This document shows, one piece after another, positions 7,310 through 16,065 of a stretch of 26,350 bases of DNA. The position numbers and the translations under genes are program-made. Below the pieces are notes generated by a model. The model made no database searches and was not told where the DNA came from. It was given only the letters and a program-made list of their open reading frames with translations. Source of the stretch: Mariaggregatimicrobium sp964498785 (GTDB taxonomy: Bacteria; Zhuqueibacterota; Zhuqueibacteria; Thermofontimicrobiales; Thiofontviventaceae); the NCBI GenBank assembly GCA_964498785.1, contig CAZCJL010000100.1:1-26350 (forward strand), in the 5' to 3' direction. The first letter of the stretch is position 1. Each line of letters starts with the position of its first letter.

Positions 7310-8230
7310 TTGGATTTAACCAGAAGAAATTTTCTAAAATTCACTGCGGCCGCAGGAACAGTAGGCGTAACGAATGCAGCGAAGAAAGCGAATGCCGGCC
7401 ACCAGAGAGCTGTTTCACCGGATTGGTTAGGTGTATTAGTGGATACGACCGTCTGTATCGGATGCCGGAAATGTGAATGGGCGTGTAATGACGTCAACAA
7501 TCTTCCCAATAAGTCTCTCGCAGAATTCGAAGATAAATCTGTTTTCAAAAAACAGAGAAGACCTGATGCAAGCGCTTATACTGTTGTGAATCAATATAAT
7601 AATCCACGCAATTCGGCATTGCCGTATAATGTAAAAGTTCAATGTATGCATTGTAATGATGCTGCCTGTGTATCTGCCTGTATTGTCGGGGCTCTGACAA
7701 AACATCCGGAAACAGGGGCTGTTCACTATGATGCCTGGAAGTGTATCGGCTGTCGGTACTGCATGGCAGCCTGTCCGTTTCAAATTCCGGCGTATGAATA
7801 TCATAATGCTTTAACCCCAGAAGTGAGAAAATGTACATTTTGTTTCGATCGAATTACCAAAGAAGGGGGGGGCGTCCCGGGATGTGTAGAAATATGTCCT
7901 GTTGGAGCGCTAACATTTGGTAAAAGAACTGAACTTATTGAATTAGCCAGTGAAAAAATAGCAATGGAACCGGAAAGGTATATTGATCATATCTATGGAG
8001 AACATGAACTTGGTGGTACTTCGTGGATATATTTGTCCGGGCGCCCAATGGAAGAGCTTGGACTGCTTAAATTTGGCGAGAAACCGATTCCGAGTTATAC
8101 TGAGCCATTACAACATGCTATTTTTAAAAATTTTATTCCGCCAATATCCCTTTTTCTTTTTTTAGGTGGAATCATGTGGATGTTTGATAAGAAAAATGAC
8201 AAAAAATCTACTGAAGGAGGTGGAAAATGA
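7310..8230 (+). CDS. extO: Tat-exported four-cluster [4Fe-4S] subunit of a membrane quinol oxidoreductase (HybA/ExtO-like)
   Basis: A 306-residue ferredoxin-type subunit. The N-terminus has a twin-arginine signal (TRRNFLK at 4-10, then an alanine-rich region). Four cysteine groups follow: CIGCRKCEWAC, CMHCNDAACVSAC, CIGCRYCMAAC, and the last starting CTFC with its partners after a glycine loop (GCVEIC). This is the pattern of HybA/NrfC/DmsB proteins carrying four clusters. A hydrophobic segment near the C-terminus (about 276-292) anchors it on the periplasmic face. The TTG start has a perfect AGGAGG at 7298-7303. Its stop overlaps the next start by four bases (ATGA), so the two are coupled. 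No catalytic molybdopterin or hydrogenase subunit is nearby, so it probably passes electrons between the membrane quinone subunit and the cytochromes. A run of eight G's (7865-7872) lies in the coding region. Confidence 0.9.
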   Translation: MDLTRRNFLKFTAAAGTVGVTNAAKKANAGHQRAVSPDWLGVLVDTTVCIGCRKCEWACNDVNNLPNKSLAEFEDKSVFKKQRRPDASAYTVVNQYNNPRNSALPYNVKVQCMHCNDAACVSACIVGALTKHPETGAVHYDAWKCIGCRYCMAACPFQIPAYEYHNALTPEVRKCTFCFDRITKEGGGVPGCVEICPVGALTFGKRTELIELASEKIAMEPERYIDHIYGEHELGGTSWIYLSGRPMEELGLLKFGEKPIPSYTEPLQHAIFKNFIPPISLFLFLGGIMWMFDKKNDKKSTEGGGK

Positions 8231-9417
8231 GTTCACATTCAGTTAACGCTGCCCCTGTTGATAAAAAATTCTTCACTCCTGGAGTCAAAATATTAACTGC
8301 GCTATTTGGGATTGGTGCTGCCGTTGGTTTATATCGTATGATTTTTGGTTTGGGCGCTGTTACCAACCTGAACGATCAATACCCATTAGGCTTTTGGATT
8401 GGCGTTGATGTCGCCAGTGGTGTTGCATTGGCTGCCGGTGGTTTTACGACCGCCGCGCTGATTTACATTTTCCATCGGGAACATTATCATGCGATTGGCA
8501 GACCAGCACATCTTACTGCGATGCTGGGCTATACTTTTGTGGCAATCGGATTGCTTTTCGATCTCGGCCGTTGGTATAATGTGTGGCATCCGGCGCTGCC
8601 CATGATGTGGCAGGGAAATTCTGTGCTTTTTGAAGTTGGTATGTGTGTGATGATCTATTTAACTGTTCTTTATATTGAATTCGTTCCCATTGTGGCAGAA
8701 CGATTTATTGGGCGATCTCCAAAATGGATTGATTCAATTCTCCGGTTTCTAAATAGAATTTTAGATAAAATTATGTGGATTTTTATTATTTTGGGTGTGG
8801 TTTTATCTTTCCTGCACCAATCTTCATTGGGAAATTTAATGGTAATTGCGCCATACAAAATGCACCCGTTATGGTACACTCCGTTATTGCCACTACTGTT
8901 TTTAGTTTCTGCAATTGGTGTTGGCTTTCCCATGGTTATTTTTGAAAGTACTTTGGCTTCCAAATCATTTAATCGTCCCGTAGAAAGAGAAATTTTAAGT
9001 CCGCTTTCACGAATCGCTGCTGTAATTATTGGATTGTATTTTTTTCTAAAGGTCGGCGATTTAACCATTCGTAATGCCTGGGGCCATGTTTTTGAGGGTA
9101 GTTATCAATCCAACTGGTTTTTATTGGAATTTATTGTTGGAGTAATTGCCCCGTCAATTATGTTAATGGCTAAAAAAGTAAGGGAAACCACGTGGCTATT
9201 ATTTACGGCTGCGTCGCTCTATATTGTGTTTGGTGTGTTGCTCAATCGAATTAATGTCTTTTTTATTGCATATAAACCGCCTTATGCGACAGAAACATAC
9301 ATTCCAGCAATTGGCGAATTTGCATTAACCATTGGTTTGATATCAGCCCTGATCCTTATTTACCGTATCTTCGTTACAATTTTCCCTATTTTACCAGCAC
9401 ATGAAAGCAAAGCATAA
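8227..9417 (+). CDS. extP: HybB/NrfD-family polytopic membrane subunit (ExtP-like)
   Basis: A 396-residue integral membrane protein with about nine or ten hydrophobic segments between residues 20 and 385. NrfD-family subunits bind quinol or quinone at the membrane and exchange electrons with a periplasmic Fe-S partner. Here the partner is the upstream gene, with which it overlaps by four bases. An AAGGAGG site precedes the ATG. Features typical of the HybB branch include LGFWIGVDVASGVAL and YIEFVPIVAERF. With the following 13-heme cytochrome it resembles inner-membrane quinol-to-cytochrome modules such as CbcSTU or Nhc/Ohc complexes. Whether it binds heme b cannot be read from the sequence. 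Confidence 0.9.
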   Translation: MSSHSVNAAPVDKKFFTPGVKILTALFGIGAAVGLYRMIFGLGAVTNLNDQYPLGFWIGVDVASGVALAAGGFTTAALIYIFHREHYHAIGRPAHLTAMLGYTFVAIGLLFDLGRWYNVWHPALPMMWQGNSVLFEVGMCVMIYLTVLYIEFVPIVAERFIGRSPKWIDSILRFLNRILDKIMWIFIILGVVLSFLHQSSLGNLMVIAPYKMHPLWYTPLLPLLFLVSAIGVGFPMVIFESTLASKSFNRPVEREILSPLSRIAAVIIGLYFFLKVGDLTIRNAWGHVFEGSYQSNWFLLEFIVGVIAPSIMLMAKKVRETTWLLFTAASLYIVFGVLLNRINVFFIAYKPPYATETYIPAIGEFALTIGLISALILIYRIFVTIFPILPAHESKA

Positions 9418-9501
9418 ATCGTGGTGAAATGGATAGCATTAAGAAAATAATTATGAAATTCGGTAGCGGTATGAAGCAATGTTTTAATAGGAGAACTTAG
9501 C

Positions 9502-10644
9502 ATGTTAAATAAAAGGGTAGCATTAATTTTTGTATTCATGTTCAGTATTTATTTTTTGAGTAATGCTCAACACAGGAGCATTCATGAGACAAAGGGGATA
9601 GATTGTTCGCAATGTCATGAATGTGATAAACCCACTAAAAAGAATCCCTGTTTGAAACCCTGTCCCCGTCCGTTTCGGGATAAAGACACCGGAAAAAAAA
9701 TGACTGCAAGCGAAGGTCCGGAAATTGTGATCTTAGACGAATTAGAAAAATTATACGATCCGGTTGTATTTTCTCATAAATTGCACGCAGATATGGCGAA
9801 TATGTCAGGTGGTTGTGTCTCCTGTCATCATTTTACACCTACTAACCAGGCGCATCCACCATGTAAAGAATGCCATAGCCCTGAAATCATAAGTGAGAAT
9901 CTAAAAAAGCTAAGCCTGAAGGCGGCTTATCACCGTCAGTGTATTGGTTGCCATCAGGACTGGAGCGGCGAGGCTGACTGTGACAAATGCCATGCGATGA
10001 AAGAAAAAAAAGCGGCTGCTGGTGAAAATTATGTACAACCGCATTATAAAAAGTGCAACGAGCCGGATAAAAAAATATACAAAACGAATTATGAACAGGC
10101 GCCAATTGTTACATTCTTTCATAATTATCATTCACACTCTTATGGCCTTGAATGTAAAGATTGTCACCGTGAAGATCCCTGCGTTCGGTGCCATTTTCAA
10201 GGAGAACGAACGGTTTCTGTAGTTGAGGAGCACGAAGATGTTATGCATCATAAATGCTCTGCCTGTCACGATATTGACGATAAAAAAGAATGTGATAAAT
10301 GCCATTCTCAACAAGAGAAAAAAGGATTTGATCATGCACGGGCAACTGGCTGGCCGCTCAATATTTATCACAGCAAGTTAAGCTGTGATCGTTGCCATCC
10401 CAAAGGAGAACGTATTGGGAAGCTCGATCGATCCTGTAATAGTTGCCATAAAAACTGGAATTCATCGAATTTTGATCATGCTATCGTTGGATTAGCGCTG
10501 GATGAAATTCACATTGAGGCCGATTGTTCTGATTGTCATGCCGATCGGCAATTCGATAAGAAACCTGCTTGCAGCAATTGTCATGACGGAGATATCACTT
10601 ATCCTGCCGATAAACCCGGTGAGGTTACGCAAAAGGGTCGATAA
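9502..10644 (+). CDS. 13-heme periplasmic c-type cytochrome
   Basis: A 380-residue exported cytochrome with a signal peptide ending near SNAQ (about 23), no lipobox, and thirteen CXXCH motifs, the first at 35-39 (CSQCH) and the last CSNCH near the C-terminus. Three further cysteines outside heme motifs (C41, C50, C54, with CLKPCPR) follow the first heme. FSHKLH- and FHNYHSHS-type histidines are likely distal ligands. It follows the Fe-S/NrfD pair by 84 bases with an AGGAG site, so it is probably the electron acceptor of that inner-membrane module. A terminator-like hairpin after it suggests that this is the end of the operon. In the ext scheme it may correspond to one of the accessory cytochromes (ExtQ/S), but I cannot tell which. 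Confidence 0.88.
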   Translation: MLNKRVALIFVFMFSIYFLSNAQHRSIHETKGIDCSQCHECDKPTKKNPCLKPCPRPFRDKDTGKKMTASEGPEIVILDELEKLYDPVVFSHKLHADMANMSGGCVSCHHFTPTNQAHPPCKECHSPEIISENLKKLSLKAAYHRQCIGCHQDWSGEADCDKCHAMKEKKAAAGENYVQPHYKKCNEPDKKIYKTNYEQAPIVTFFHNYHSHSYGLECKDCHREDPCVRCHFQGERTVSVVEEHEDVMHHKCSACHDIDDKKECDKCHSQQEKKGFDHARATGWPLNIYHSKLSCDRCHPKGERIGKLDRSCNSCHKNWNSSNFDHAIVGLALDEIHIEADCSDCHADRQFDKKPACSNCHDGDITYPADKPGEVTQKGR

Positions 10645-10760
10645 TATTATTAGGTGAGCAGTAAGTAAGATGTGTAAATAGAACAGCGGGAGGTTTGCAG
10701 GTATCCTCCTTATAGCTCAAATCGAAGACAAAGATAAAACCTTTAATGAAATTCTATTAA

Positions 10761-10795
10761 CAAAAACCCAATGATGTTTAATCGTTGGGTTTTTG
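10761..10795 (+). terminator. intrinsic terminator after the electron-transfer operon
   Basis: CAAAAACCCAA (10761-10771) pairs with TTGGGTTTTTG (10785-10795), with further weaker pairs inside, and the right arm is itself T-rich. It sits 117 bases after the 13-heme cytochrome stop codon. A-rich and T-rich arms mean that it could work in both directions. Confidence 0.75.
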
Positions 10796-10928
10796 TTTTA
10801 AAATTGGAATGAAATTGAGTAATGATCGATAGTGATCTAATATGTATTAATGAATAAAAATAGTTGTAAAACCAATAAATATAGGTGGTAATAAATATAA
10901 TTGTGATGATCATGGGTTTAAAAAAATG

Positions 10929-10957
10929 TTGACTTTTTGAAAAATAATTGTTATATT
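10929..10957 (+). promoter_or_regulatory. sigma-70-like promoter candidate for hypFCD
   Basis: TTGACT (10929-10934), a 17-base spacer, then TATATT (10952-10957). It is a close match to the housekeeping consensus, about 290 bases before hypF, implying a long leader. AT-rich DNA produces such matches by chance, and the organism's consensus is unknown. Confidence 0.35.
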
Positions 10958-11248
10958 TTTCTACCGAATAATTATCTTTCCTGAGTGAACGAGTTGAAAC
11001 GTGAAGATATATGATGAATTATTTTCATGTCAGCAGTTAAATAATGGTCGATAAAGATAACAATCTTTAGGTTTTATGATAATTATAAATTCCCCGGATA
11101 TTCATACTAATCACCATCCAGTTATAAGATTAAGTGCTTTTGTATATTTTCATTTGAAAAGAGTATTTTATCGATTTTAAAATGATGATAAATTATTCTG
11201 TTTCCTATAGTGGTTTGATTGCCTTAAAAATAAAATAAATGATAAAAA

Positions 11249-13525
11249 ATGACACAACGTGTTAAAGCAACAATTAAAGGAATTGTTCAGGGAATCGGTT
11301 TCCGGCCGTTCGTATATAATCTAGCATTGAAAAATAAGTTGAACGGCTATATTGTGAACACCAGTGATGGCGTAATTATTGAAGTTGAGGGGGAGCAGGA
11401 ATCCATCAGTAAATTTTTTAACATAATCAGTAACAATCATCTACCGCTTGTGCACATCACTTCGATTGAAAGAATTTATTTAGAGCCGATTGAATATCAG
11501 CAGTTTGAAATTCGGAAGAGTATTTCAAATCATACCCGATCAACGTTAATATCCCCGGATATTTGTGTGTGCGACAATTGCCTCCGAGAAATGAACGATC
11601 CGACCGACCGTCGATATCGATATCCTTTTATTAATTGTACAAATTGTGGCCCGCGTTATACAATTATCAGGAACATTCCTTACGACCGTCCTTTTACATC
11701 AATGCACAATTTTGAAATGTGCGAGAAATGCCTGGCTGAATATAAAAATCCTGCCAACCGACGTTTTCATGCACAACCCAACGCTTGCCCCACATGCGGC
11801 CCACACGTTGAACTATGGGATGCCCGGCAGGCTAAAATTGAAACAGATGATCCGATAAATACTGCAAGAGAATTATTAAAAAGGGGGAACGTTTTAGCGA
11901 TTAAGGGGTTGGGAGGTTTTCAGCTTGCTGTAGATGCTAAAAATAATAAAGCTGTACTTAAGCTACGTGAAAGAAAAAAACGTGAAGAAAAACCAATAGC
12001 AGTGATGGTTGCTAACGTGGAAAAGGCCGCGGTCTTTGCACTGATGGAAATTGAGGAACAACGGTTATTAGAATCTTCGCAACGCCCCATTGTGTTATTA
12101 AAGAAAATAATGCCAAATCCATTGGCTTTTCAAATCGCTCCCAATAATAAATATATCGGAGTGATGCTTCCATATACGCCATTGCATTATTTGTTCCTAA
12201 ATACTGATTTTTTAGCGCTGGTGATGACGAGCGGAAATATCAGTGAAGAACCGATCGCAATTGATAATGAAGAAGCATTTCGCAAACTGGCGAACATTGC
12301 TGATTATTTCCTTATTCATAATCGGGATATTTATCTTCGCAGTGATGATTCGGTCACGCGATATATGGCAGAGGAAATTCGTATTGTCAGGCGATCCCGG
12401 GGATATGTGCCGGCGCCGATTTTTCTGAGAATAGACTCACCTAAAATCCTTGCTTTAGGCGCTGAAATAAGAAATACAATCTGCCTCACCAAAGGAAATC
12501 ATGCGTTTTTAAGTCAACATATTGGTAATCTGAAAAACCAGGAGAGCTATGATTTTTTTAAGATGACTGCCAGGCATCTTAAACAAATTTTGGATATTAA
12601 GCCGGAGATAGTCGCTTATGATTTGCATCCGAATTATTTAAGCACTCAATATGCGCTGGAGCAACAAGAAGACGATAAAATCGGAGTGCAGCATCATCAT
12701 GCTCATATTGCCAGTTGCATGGCAGAGCACGGATTAGATGAACCTGTCATTGGCCTGTCGTTTGACGGCGCCGGATTCGGAACCGATGGAAATATCTGGG
12801 GCAGTGAGATTCTATTGGTGAGTGGGGCGAAATTTAAAAGATTGGCTCACCTGGATTATGTACCCATGCCCGGAGGCAATGCTGCGATCAAGGAGCCATG
12901 GCGGATGGCAATTAGTTATCTGGAGAAAACGTTTTTCGCTGATTGGGAAATTTTTGATTTGCCCGGTATCAGAAGAATAGAGCATGATAAAAAGAAGAAC
13001 ATTCAGCAAATGCTAAAAAAGAACATTAATTGTCCGCTCACATCCAGCCTCGGGTGCTTATTTGATGCAGTGGCTGCATTGTTGGATGTTTGTTCAGATG
13101 TAACTTTTGAAAGCCAGGCAGCAATTAGCCTGGAAATGATTCAGAGAGATTATGTGGATATACAACAGTATAATTATTCTTGGGAAAAAGTCGACGATAT
13201 CTATGTTGTTTCTCCGTTTCCGTTAATCCGTGAAATTGTCTATGATACGCTTTATGGCCAACGGAAAGAGACAATGAGTCGGAAATTTCACCAAACACTG
13301 ATACGCTTATATGCCGATCTGACAACAAATTTGAGCCGTGAAACAGGAATAAAAAAAGTTGTTTTGAGCGGGTGCATATTTCAAAATAACAGCTTATTGA
13401 CAGGGTTACAGCGATTATTAGAATCCTGTCGTTTACGCGTTTATTCGAATTCCCGAATTCCCACAAATGACGGCGGCATTGCATTGGGGCAGGCTTATGT
13501 CGCCGCGAAATCAGCAAATGAATAA
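11249..13525 (+). CDS. hypF: carbamoyltransferase HypF, [NiFe]-hydrogenase maturation
   Basis: HypF converts carbamoyl phosphate to a thiocarboxamide on the C-terminal cysteine of HypE, the source of the cyanide ligands of the hydrogenase iron. At 758 residues it is full length. An acylphosphatase domain (1-90, signature GIVQGIGFRPFVYN) is followed by four CxxC zinc-binding pairs (C108/C111, C130/C133, C158/C161, C180/C183), a YrdC-like domain (about 200-385) and a Kae1-like C-terminal domain with HHHAHIASC and GLSFDGAGFGTDG. hypC starts 13 bases after its stop. No hydrogenase subunits lie in the window, so the target enzyme is elsewhere. The ATG has only weak ribosome-site sequence upstream. 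Confidence 0.97.
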   Translation: MTQRVKATIKGIVQGIGFRPFVYNLALKNKLNGYIVNTSDGVIIEVEGEQESISKFFNIISNNHLPLVHITSIERIYLEPIEYQQFEIRKSISNHTRSTLISPDICVCDNCLREMNDPTDRRYRYPFINCTNCGPRYTIIRNIPYDRPFTSMHNFEMCEKCLAEYKNPANRRFHAQPNACPTCGPHVELWDARQAKIETDDPINTARELLKRGNVLAIKGLGGFQLAVDAKNNKAVLKLRERKKREEKPIAVMVANVEKAAVFALMEIEEQRLLESSQRPIVLLKKIMPNPLAFQIAPNNKYIGVMLPYTPLHYLFLNTDFLALVMTSGNISEEPIAIDNEEAFRKLANIADYFLIHNRDIYLRSDDSVTRYMAEEIRIVRRSRGYVPAPIFLRIDSPKILALGAEIRNTICLTKGNHAFLSQHIGNLKNQESYDFFKMTARHLKQILDIKPEIVAYDLHPNYLSTQYALEQQEDDKIGVQHHHAHIASCMAEHGLDEPVIGLSFDGAGFGTDGNIWGSEILLVSGAKFKRLAHLDYVPMPGGNAAIKEPWRMAISYLEKTFFADWEIFDLPGIRRIEHDKKKNIQQMLKKNINCPLTSSLGCLFDAVAALLDVCSDVTFESQAAISLEMIQRDYVDIQQYNYSWEKVDDIYVVSPFPLIREIVYDTLYGQRKETMSRKFHQTLIRLYADLTTNLSRETGIKKVVLSGCIFQNNSLLTGLQRLLESCRLRVYSNSRIPTNDGGIALGQAYVAAKSANE

Positions 13526-13537
13526 AAGGTGCAATTT

Positions 13538-13774
13538 ATGTGTGTAGCAGTTCTGATGAAAGTCATTAAAATTGACGAGGAATCTGCCCTGGTTGAAATG
13601 GGGGGCACACAGAAAACCATCGGGCTGGACATTGTCGATCCCAAGCATAACCTTGGCGACTATGTGATTGTTCATGCCGGGTTTGCCATTGATGTGCTTG
13701 ATGAAAATGAGGCGCAAATAATTTTGAATGATTTTGAGGAGATGTTAGCACATGAATCTGACTCATCTCACTGA
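13538..13774 (+). CDS. hypC: hydrogenase maturation chaperone HypC
   Basis: HypC/HupF-family chaperone that carries the Fe(CN)2CO unit with HypD to the hydrogenase large subunit. It is 78 residues from ATG 13538. I chose this start because the functional cysteine must directly follow the initiator Met (MCVAV), and an earlier GTG (13529) would bury it. Conserved GDYVIVHAGFAI is present at about 40-51. The N-terminal motif reads MCVAVLMKV where MCLAIPxKV is usual, so the common proline is replaced by leucine. The gene overlaps hypD by 23 bases, indicating coupled translation. Confidence 0.95.
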   Translation: MCVAVLMKVIKIDEESALVEMGGTQKTIGLDIVDPKHNLGDYVIVHAGFAIDVLDENEAQIILNDFEEMLAHESDSSH

Positions 13775-14840
13775 ATATCGAAATAAAGATGTTTGCCAGA
13801 CGCTATCAAACATGATCCGTGAAATCAGCACGCATGAAATACGATTGATGGAAGTCTGCGGGACTCACACCGTGGCTATTTCCCGCAATGGCATCCGGAA
13901 ACTGATGCCGGAAACGGTTGCGCTTTTATCTGGTCCTGGTTGTCCGGTTTGCGTGACATCTCATCAGGAGATAGATAAATTTATTGCACTGGCAAAACAC
14001 CCGGATGTTATTCTCACTACGTTTGGCGATTTAATGGGCGTACCTGGCTCGGAATCATCTTTGCAAATGGAGCGGGCAAATGGCTCGGATATTCGTGTTG
14101 TATGTTCTGCCACCGATTGCCTCGACATCGCAGAAAAAAATCCGGATAAACAAGTCGTGTTTCCTGGTGTAGGATTTGAAACCACAGCAACGACTATCGC
14201 GGCTGCTGTTTTTGCCGCGGCAAAGCGGAATATAAAAAATTTCTCAGTGATTTCTGCGCATAAATTAGTGCCGCCGGCGATGAAAAAATTGATGGAAAAT
14301 GAAGCAGTGAAGATCGACGGTTTTATCTGTCCCGGTCACGTATCAGTGATGATCGGTGCTGATGCGTATGTGCCGATTGTAGAAAATTATCATGTTCCTT
14401 GCGTCATTGCCGGATTTGAACCCGCAGATATTTTACATGCGACTTATCTGATTGTTGAACAAATCGAAAACGGATATGCGCGGGTGGATATTGCATACAA
14501 GCGGGCTGTGAATGCCCACGGCAATCCGAAAGCAATGGATGTGTTATTCCAGGTATTTGATCCGTGTGATGTAACATGGCGGGGGATCGGTTTGATACCG
14601 GAGAGCGGATTGCGGTTTCGGGACGAATTCAAACAATTTGACGCGACATTTAGATTTGAGTTGACAGTACCGGAGGTATCCGAACCTGCCGGTTGCGTGT
14701 GTGGTGAAATTCTGACAGGCCTTAAATCGCCACATCAATGCACATTGTTCGGGAAAACGTGCACACCGGAGAATCCCATCGGTCCGTGCATGGTATCTTC
14801 GGAAGGGACGTGTGCTGCATATTATAAATACAAGCTTTGA
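13752..14840 (+). CDS. hypD: hydrogenase maturation protein HypD
   Basis: HypD is the [4Fe-4S] scaffold on which the Fe(CN)2CO group is assembled together with HypC and HypE. The 362-residue length is normal. Diagnostic motifs are MEVCGTHT (C36), GPGCPVCVT (C64, C67), FPGVGFETTA, and a C-terminal cysteine-rich part including CVCGEIL, CTLFGKTC and GPCMVSSEGTC. It is the last gene of hypFCD. hypE, which often follows directly, is found 3.9 kb away and is truncated. Confidence 0.97.
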   Translation: MNLTHLTEYRNKDVCQTLSNMIREISTHEIRLMEVCGTHTVAISRNGIRKLMPETVALLSGPGCPVCVTSHQEIDKFIALAKHPDVILTTFGDLMGVPGSESSLQMERANGSDIRVVCSATDCLDIAEKNPDKQVVFPGVGFETTATTIAAAVFAAAKRNIKNFSVISAHKLVPPAMKKLMENEAVKIDGFICPGHVSVMIGADAYVPIVENYHVPCVIAGFEPADILHATYLIVEQIENGYARVDIAYKRAVNAHGNPKAMDVLFQVFDPCDVTWRGIGLIPESGLRFRDEFKQFDATFRFELTVPEVSEPAGCVCGEILTGLKSPHQCTLFGKTCTPENPIGPCMVSSEGTCAAYYKYKL

Positions 14841-14846
14841 TGGTTC

Positions 14847-14868
14847 AGATTTCCGAAATCTCAATTTT
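14847..14868. terminator. weak terminator-like hairpin between convergent hypD and methyltransferase genes
   Basis: AGATTT (14847-14852), CCG loop, AAATCT (14856-14861), then a run of five T's in the plus direction. The stem is short and AT-rich, so it is a weak candidate for ending the hypFCD transcript. Confidence 0.3.
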
Positions 14869-15473
14869 TAATTCACTACTTTTTTCCCGCGGATCAAATA
14901 CAATTCCGGATTCTCTATTTTCGTTTCAATCCTGAAACCTGTTTCTAACAACAGTTCACTCATCTGTTCCACCCGCAGGAGCAGATGCCTGTTTACTGGT
15001 TCAGAAAGAGTTGCGTGAAATGCGTTTAATTTCCTGCTACAATTGAGATGAAAAATGGTGATTACCCCACTATTTTTTAGCGTGCGCCAACATTCCCGCA
15101 GCGCCTGATTTTTTTGCTGAATATGGGGAAAAATTTGAAATGCGATAATATGATGAAATAAATTATTCTGATATGGGAGATATTCTGCCTCGGCGCAGGT
15201 AATATTTGCACGACTATCATTTTGTTTTGCTCGCTTTGTCATACGTTTGGCAAAATCAATCGCGAAAATATTGCCCTTTCCGTTAGTGAAATTAAAGAGA
15301 TACGGAAAAAGAATACCAGTTCCGCAGCCGACATCAAGAATATAATGTCCCGGCCTCAAACCTGTTTCAGCAATGACACGCGAGATTTTTTCGGAATCCG
15401 GTTGCGTGCTCTCATGCCAATGACTGGCACGTTCGTTAAAATAATGGCGCGTGATAACATTTTCTGTAATCAT
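14868..15473 (-). CDS. class I SAM-dependent methyltransferase
   Basis: A 201-residue methyltransferase with the glycine-rich SAM motif ILDVGCGTG at 45-53, an acidic residue following in AIDFAKRM, and the post-motif region LPYQNNLFHHIIAF of UbiE-like enzymes. It overlaps the upstream ECF-type gene by four bases (ATGA), so the pair is translated together. The substrate cannot be read from sequence. With a TonB-dependent receptor and NikR next door, a role in making or modifying a metal-binding small molecule is possible but is inference only. Confidence 0.85.
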   Translation of the reverse strand: MITENVITRHYFNERASHWHESTQPDSEKISRVIAETGLRPGHYILDVGCGTGILFPYLFNFTNGKGNIFAIDFAKRMTKRAKQNDSRANITCAEAEYLPYQNNLFHHIIAFQIFPHIQQKNQALRECWRTLKNSGVITIFHLNCSRKLNAFHATLSEPVNRHLLLRVEQMSELLLETGFRIETKIENPELYLIRGKKVVN

Positions 15474-15982
15474 TTTGAAGACCCTAATTTAATTCTCCAA
15501 ATTGTTTTCAACAAAACAGGAATTAAAAAAAGTTGCAACAAAACACCCGGCAATGTATAAATGATCGCGGCTATCGAAAGCATTTTCGGTGGTAATCCTA
15601 ACAGCGGGCCGAAGGCATAAATTGTGATAAAATAAGCAACTCGTTCAGCAAATATTCCGATCACCAGACTGATCCATGGTGAAATCCGGAGTTTTTGATA
15701 TAGCCAGGAAACAACTCCGGCAGCGACAATCCCCTCGATACTCATAATCAATGCTGTCGGAAATAATGGCGGCATCCCGGTTGCCAGACCTGAAATCCAC
15801 GGTCCAAGTAAACCAACGAGAATTGCATACGGAAACTGGATTAAAAAAGCAGAAAGCACAATCGGCAGAAACATCGGTAAGAACATCGCTCCGCCGCCAA
15901 ATGCATGAAATATGATTGGGACAATGACACATAATGCCAAAAAGAGAGCGATATATGTGATTTGTTGTGTGCGGATTTTCAT
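15470..15982 (-). CDS. ECF-type transporter substrate-binding (S) component-like membrane protein
   Basis: A 170-residue very hydrophobic protein with about five or six transmembrane segments, resembling S components of energy-coupling-factor vitamin and metal importers. An N-terminal charged stretch precedes the first helix, and loops carry FGGGAMFLPMFLP and GLATGMPPLFP. No ATPase or T component is adjacent, so it would share an ECF module encoded elsewhere or work alone. The start is ATG 15982; a TTG one codon upstream is also possible. It is followed by a methyltransferase and preceded by the nickel-type TonB receptor. The substrate is unknown; nickel chelate or a cofactor is a guess from context. 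Confidence 0.65.
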   Translation of the reverse strand: MKIRTQQITYIALFLALCVIVPIIFHAFGGGAMFLPMFLPIVLSAFLIQFPYAILVGLLGPWISGLATGMPPLFPTALIMSIEGIVAAGVVSWLYQKLRISPWISLVIGIFAERVAYFITIYAFGPLLGLPPKMLSIAAIIYTLPGVLLQLFLIPVLLKTIWRIKLGSSK

Positions 15983-16065
15983 CAAAAATTTCTCACGTAC
16001 TGGATTATTCGTTTAAAAAATGTTTTTCAAGTTCATTCAATTTTTATGGCGTTAACTGGCGATTT

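Larger units (their letters stand above)
10645..11248. other. long intergenic region between the cytochrome operon and hypF
   Basis: 604 bases without a supportable gene. It contains the terminator at 10761-10795 and a promoter-like pair at 10929-10957. The remainder is AT-rich and shows no tRNA-like fold, CRISPR or obvious repeat. Confidence 0.5.

Noticed and set aside
10645..11248. selC (tRNA-Sec) or other RNA gene in the long gap
   Set aside because: I looked for a long-arm cloverleaf to support selenocysteine use, but saw none here or in the other gaps.
15222..15560. 112-residue plus-strand open frame
   Set aside because: Antisense to the methyltransferase/ECF overlap; no domain.
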